Below are positions 61,735 through 64,000 of a stretch of 64,000 nt of DNA, piece after piece. Every line of letters begins with the position of its first letter. Within the stretch, counting starts at the first letter, position 1. The DNA is from an uncultured Ruminococcus sp. (GTDB lineage: Bacteria; Bacillota; Clostridia; Oscillospirales; Ruminococcaceae), in assembly GCA_945868475.1 (NCBI GenBank), contig CAMBLM010000010.1, forward strand, positions 43,661 through 107,660. The letters are read 5' to 3'. A model generated the notes under the pieces. The model did not search any database. It had not been told where the DNA came from and saw only the letters and a program-made list of their open reading frames with translations. A program made the translations under genes and the position numbers.

Positions 61735-62670
61735 TTAATTCTTTCCCTTTCTTGTTAAAAGGTTCAGCACAAGATTTATTGCAAGGATAAACACGAACAG
61801 CACAAGTGCAACGGAGAAAAGTGCTTCTCTGTGAAGTCCCGAAGAATAGGACATTTCACTCGCAACGGCCGTTGTGAGGAAACGAACGCTTCCGAAAAGC
61901 TTAGGCATATTCGGAACGTTGCCCGAAACCATCATTACAGCCATTGCTTCGCCGACCGCTCTGCCTATACCGAGAACAACTGCGGCGGAGATACCGCTCT
62001 TTGCGGCAGGGAGGATCACCTTAAAGATAGTTTCCGTTTTGTCTGCACCGAGTGCAAGCGAACCCTCTGTGTATTCATGAGGAACAGCTCTTATCGCACT
62101 CGCCGAAACGGAGATAACAGACGGAAGAAGCATTACCGCAAGCACTATGACCGCTGCGAAAAGGCAGGCACCGTCAGGAAGTCCGAATGTATTTCTTACC
62201 GCAGGAACGACATATATCATTCCGAGAAGTCCATATACGACTGACGGGATCCCTGCAAGCATCTCAACTGCGGAGGAGAGGAACGAAGCAAGCTTTTCGC
62301 CTGCAAACTGTGTAATAAAAACCGCTGTGAGGATACCGAGCGGAACGCTTATAACGACCGCAGCCGCCGTTGCATAAAAGGAGGAGAGTATGAACGGGAG
62401 AATTCCGTAGGAAGCTTCTGCCGCAGTCGGCTGCCATACCTTTCCGAGGAGGAACTCTTTAAGTCCGATCTCGTGAATGGCAGGAACGCCCGAGCTTACA
62501 AGAAATGCTGTTATAACAATTACAAGCGCGATAGAAGCCGAACCGCATATCGTGAAGAACCCCGACATGACCTTGTCCGAAACCTTGGAAAGCGTGCGCA
62601 GGACATTGTCTTTCCTGCGTTCCGCTTCACTTTCGCCGCTGACTGAGTTTACTATGACCGATCTTTCCAT
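61735..62670 (-). CDS. pstC: Phosphate ABC transporter permease
   Basis: 311 residues from ATG 62670 (GTGAGG upstream; an earlier in-frame ATG is less well placed). Six helices, with the EAA loop ASAIRAVPHEYTEGSLALGA DKTE. Long N-terminal hydrophilic leader (RSVIVNSVSGESEAERRKDN). Partner of PstA. Confidence 0.95.
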   Translation of the reverse strand: MERSVIVNSVSGESEAERRKDNVLRTLSKVSDKVMSGFFTICGSASIALVIVITAFLVSSGVPAIHEIGLKEFLLGKVWQPTAAEASYGILPFILSSFYATAAAVVISVPLGILTAVFITQFAGEKLASFLSSAVEMLAGIPSVVYGLLGMIYVVPAVRNTFGLPDGACLFAAVIVLAVMLLPSVISVSASAIRAVPHEYTEGSLALGADKTETIFKVILPAAKSGISAAVVLGIGRAVGEAMAVMMVSGNVPNMPKLFGSVRFLTTAVASEMSYSSGLHREALFSVALVLFVFILAINLVLNLLTRKGKN

Positions 62671-62687
62671 AAAGAGCCTCACTTGGT

Positions 62688-63500
62688 TTACTTAGTTGTT
62701 GGAACTGCACCTGCAGAAGCAATATATTCATCTGCTTCGCCGCTCATGCAGAAATCGTAGAACTTCTGCGCATCATCGGAAAGTGCCTTGCCCTTGACTG
62801 TGATAAAATAGAATGCTCTGCTGATCTTGTAGCTGCCGTCAAGGATAGTTTCATTCGTAGGCATTACATTTTCAACGGAAAGTGTCTTTACAGTGTCCTT
62901 TACGGAAGCTGTTGAAGCATAGCCGATAGCATTCGGGTTGGAGGAAACCGTCTGAATAACGTCACCTGTCGAGGTAAGCTCCTGAGCATATACGCAGGAA
63001 TCCTTCGTGCCTGTTACGGATTCAAAACCGTCACGAGTACCCGAAGCTGCTTCTCTGCCGATGCAAACGATCGGGTTATCATCACCGCCGAGTTCAGACC
63101 AGTTTGTGATCTTGCCTGTGTAGATATCGGCAATATCGGAAACGGAGAGGTTGTCGATCTTGTTTTCGTTGTTTACTATAATAGAGATACCGTCATAAGC
63201 GATGATCGATGCATCATAGGTCTGTGTTTCATCGTCCTTGAGCGCACGGCTGGAAAGTCCGATATCGCATCTGCCCTCGCCTACTGCGGAGATACCTGCG
63301 GAAGAACCCGTTGGGTTGTATGTGATCTTAACGTTCTGATGCTTTTCGGAATAGCTCTCGCTCAAAATTCCGATCACCTTTTCCATCGATGTAGAACCGT
63401 CTGTGGAAACTGTGTGTGAAGTTTCCGTGCTGCCGCAGCCAACGAGAAGTGCTGCGGATAAAACTGCTCCGATAATAGCTGTTGTAGCTGTCTTTTTCAT
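62688..63500 (-). CDS. pstS: Phosphate-binding lipoprotein
   Basis: 270 residues from ATG 63500. Signal peptide TAIIGAVLSAALLVGCGSTE with lipobox LVGC. The binding site shows STDGSTSMEKVIGILSESY, YNPTGSSAGISAVGEGRCDI and GREAASGTRDGFESV, typical for PstS. It captures phosphate for PstCAB. First gene of pstSCAB-phoB-phoR; phoU is not in the cluster. Confidence 0.96.
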   Translation of the reverse strand: MKKTATTAIIGAVLSAALLVGCGSTETSHTVSTDGSTSMEKVIGILSESYSEKHQNVKITYNPTGSSAGISAVGEGRCDIGLSSRALKDDETQTYDASIIAYDGISIIVNNENKIDNLSVSDIADIYTGKITNWSELGGDDNPIVCIGREAASGTRDGFESVTGTKDSCVYAQELTSTGDVIQTVSSNPNAIGYASTASVKDTVKTLSVENVMPTNETILDGSYKISRAFYFITVKGKALSDDAQKFYDFCMSGEADEYIASAGAVPTTK

Positions 63501-63550
63501 AATTGATACCATACCTTTCAAATTATCATATTTTCCTTTTTGGCGTGATC

Positions 63551-63597
63551 TTATTGTACCGCTTTCAATGTTAATTCCGAAAGTTAAAGTATGTTAA
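63551..63597 (-). promoter_or_regulatory. Pho box and -10 of pstS
   Basis: On the minus strand, TTAACA-type repeats lie at 63597-63592, 63587-63582 (TTAACT) and 63574-63569. They are followed by TACAAT (63558-63553), the arrangement expected for PhoB/PhoP-class activators. Confidence 0.65.
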
Positions 63598-63681
63598 GCC
63601 TATGTAAAACAGTTATTTTTATATTAAATAATGTATATACAGATCCTTGAAACCACGCATCTGCGTTGGTTAAGCGCAAAA

Positions 63682-63708
63682 TTAGCACTCTTACACCAAG
63701 ACTGCTAA
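63682..63708 (+). promoter_or_regulatory. CIRCE operator upstream of hsp20
   Basis: TTAGCACTC-N9-GACTGCTAA; one mismatch from the canonical CIRCE (GAGTGCTAA). The known HrcA binding site implies HrcA control of the gene at 63898. Confidence 0.85.
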
Positions 63709-63897
63709 TTTTCTTTGAATATTGACAAACTTATCATAATTTCATCACATAAGGGGGATATCATATAGACAATGAAAGAAAGGAAATGGTACCAATGGAA
63801 AGAACAATAAAGAGTCTGTAAGGCAATAAGCCGAGCAGAAAAAATCAAAATGTTCATTTCAAACAAAAAGAAAATATAATCCAAAGGAGAGATCTTT

Positions 63898-64000
63898 ATG
63901 TATGGTATTACACCTTTTGAAAAGAAAACTTACGACCTTTTTAACGCATTCCACGATTTTGAAGATAACTTCTTCAGCGGAACGGCACTTGCAAGCTGCA
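63898..64000 (+). CDS. Hsp20-family small heat-shock protein (5' end only)
   Basis: 34 residues to the window end: MYGITPFEKKTYDLFNAFHD then FEDNFFSGTALASC. This short start (ITPFE, LFNAFHDFED) is typical of the N-terminal arm of clostridial Hsp20 proteins; the alpha-crystallin domain lies outside. AAAGGAGAG precedes the ATG, and a CIRCE operator sits about 190 bp upstream, which supports the heat-shock identity. Confidence 0.75.
   Translation, partial: MYGITPFEKKTYDLFNAFHDFEDNFFSGTALASC

Noticed and set aside
1..64000. CRISPR array
   Set aside because: The repeated sequences seen are palindromic elements or tandem 17-mers, without unique spacers of regular length. No cas gene other than the tentative CARF-like one.

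Overview
This 64 kb window looks like the chromosome of a Ruminococcus-type gut or rumen Firmicute (Oscillospiraceae). Support comes from the glmU-prs-pth-mfd cluster, a pst-phoB-phoR locus, Rrf2, T-box and CIRCE regulatory signals, clear GGAGG ribosome sites, a xylose isomerase/xylulokinase pair and a PPDK-type glycolytic gene. The species assignment is inference from gene content.

Layout. 1-10.9 kb: a broken hybrid sensor kinase, an Rrf2 regulator and a cupin gene with twin operators, a regulator split by a small palindromic element, a LOG-family gene, a chemoreceptor, a Nudix/metallopeptidase fusion, an Fe-S type Cys-rich protein and a GNAT acetyltransferase. 10.95-24.34 kb: an integrated mobilizable element. 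It carries a large serine recombinase, mazF, an antirepressor, a sigma-like factor, WYL/HD/HIRAN genes, a YolD/Y-family polymerase/ImmA/repressor module, mobC-mobA and replication genes. It is inserted in the 3' end of ppdK. 24.3-35.8 kb: ppdK, glmU, prs, pth, mfd, sbcD. 36-46.6 kb: a TPR protein, gapA, a degenerate kinase-like protein, a lipoprotein, a cysteine-type T-box with cysE-cysS, secG, rnr, an orphan RelB. 46.9-56.9 kb: a transaldolase-like aldolase, an AraC-GGDEF regulator, xylB, a small ORF, xylA, a lipoprotein, a phosphoesterase, a Nudix gene, a YhfC-type protease, a surface protein and a CARF-like protein. 57.7-63.5 kb: phoR, phoB, pstB, pstA, pstC, pstS with a Pho box. The window ends in an hsp20 gene behind a CIRCE operator.

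The strongest observations are these. (1) The mobile element's attachment core lies inside both ppdK and the recombinase gene. Integration therefore swaps the 3' ends of the two genes, and the recombinase would have a different 50-residue C-terminus in the circular form. (2) Seven small palindromic elements (100-208 bp) have ends TACTAA...TTAGTA and flanking TAA or TTA repeats. They sit inside a terminator loop, inside a regulator gene and at gene ends, and two of them carry a core whose stems differ by compensatory changes. (3) Two operons of the mobile element share a 23-bp box at fixed distance from a -10 sequence. Several genes show decay or rearrangement: the kinase, WYL, HD and the XRE/zinc-ribbon gene.
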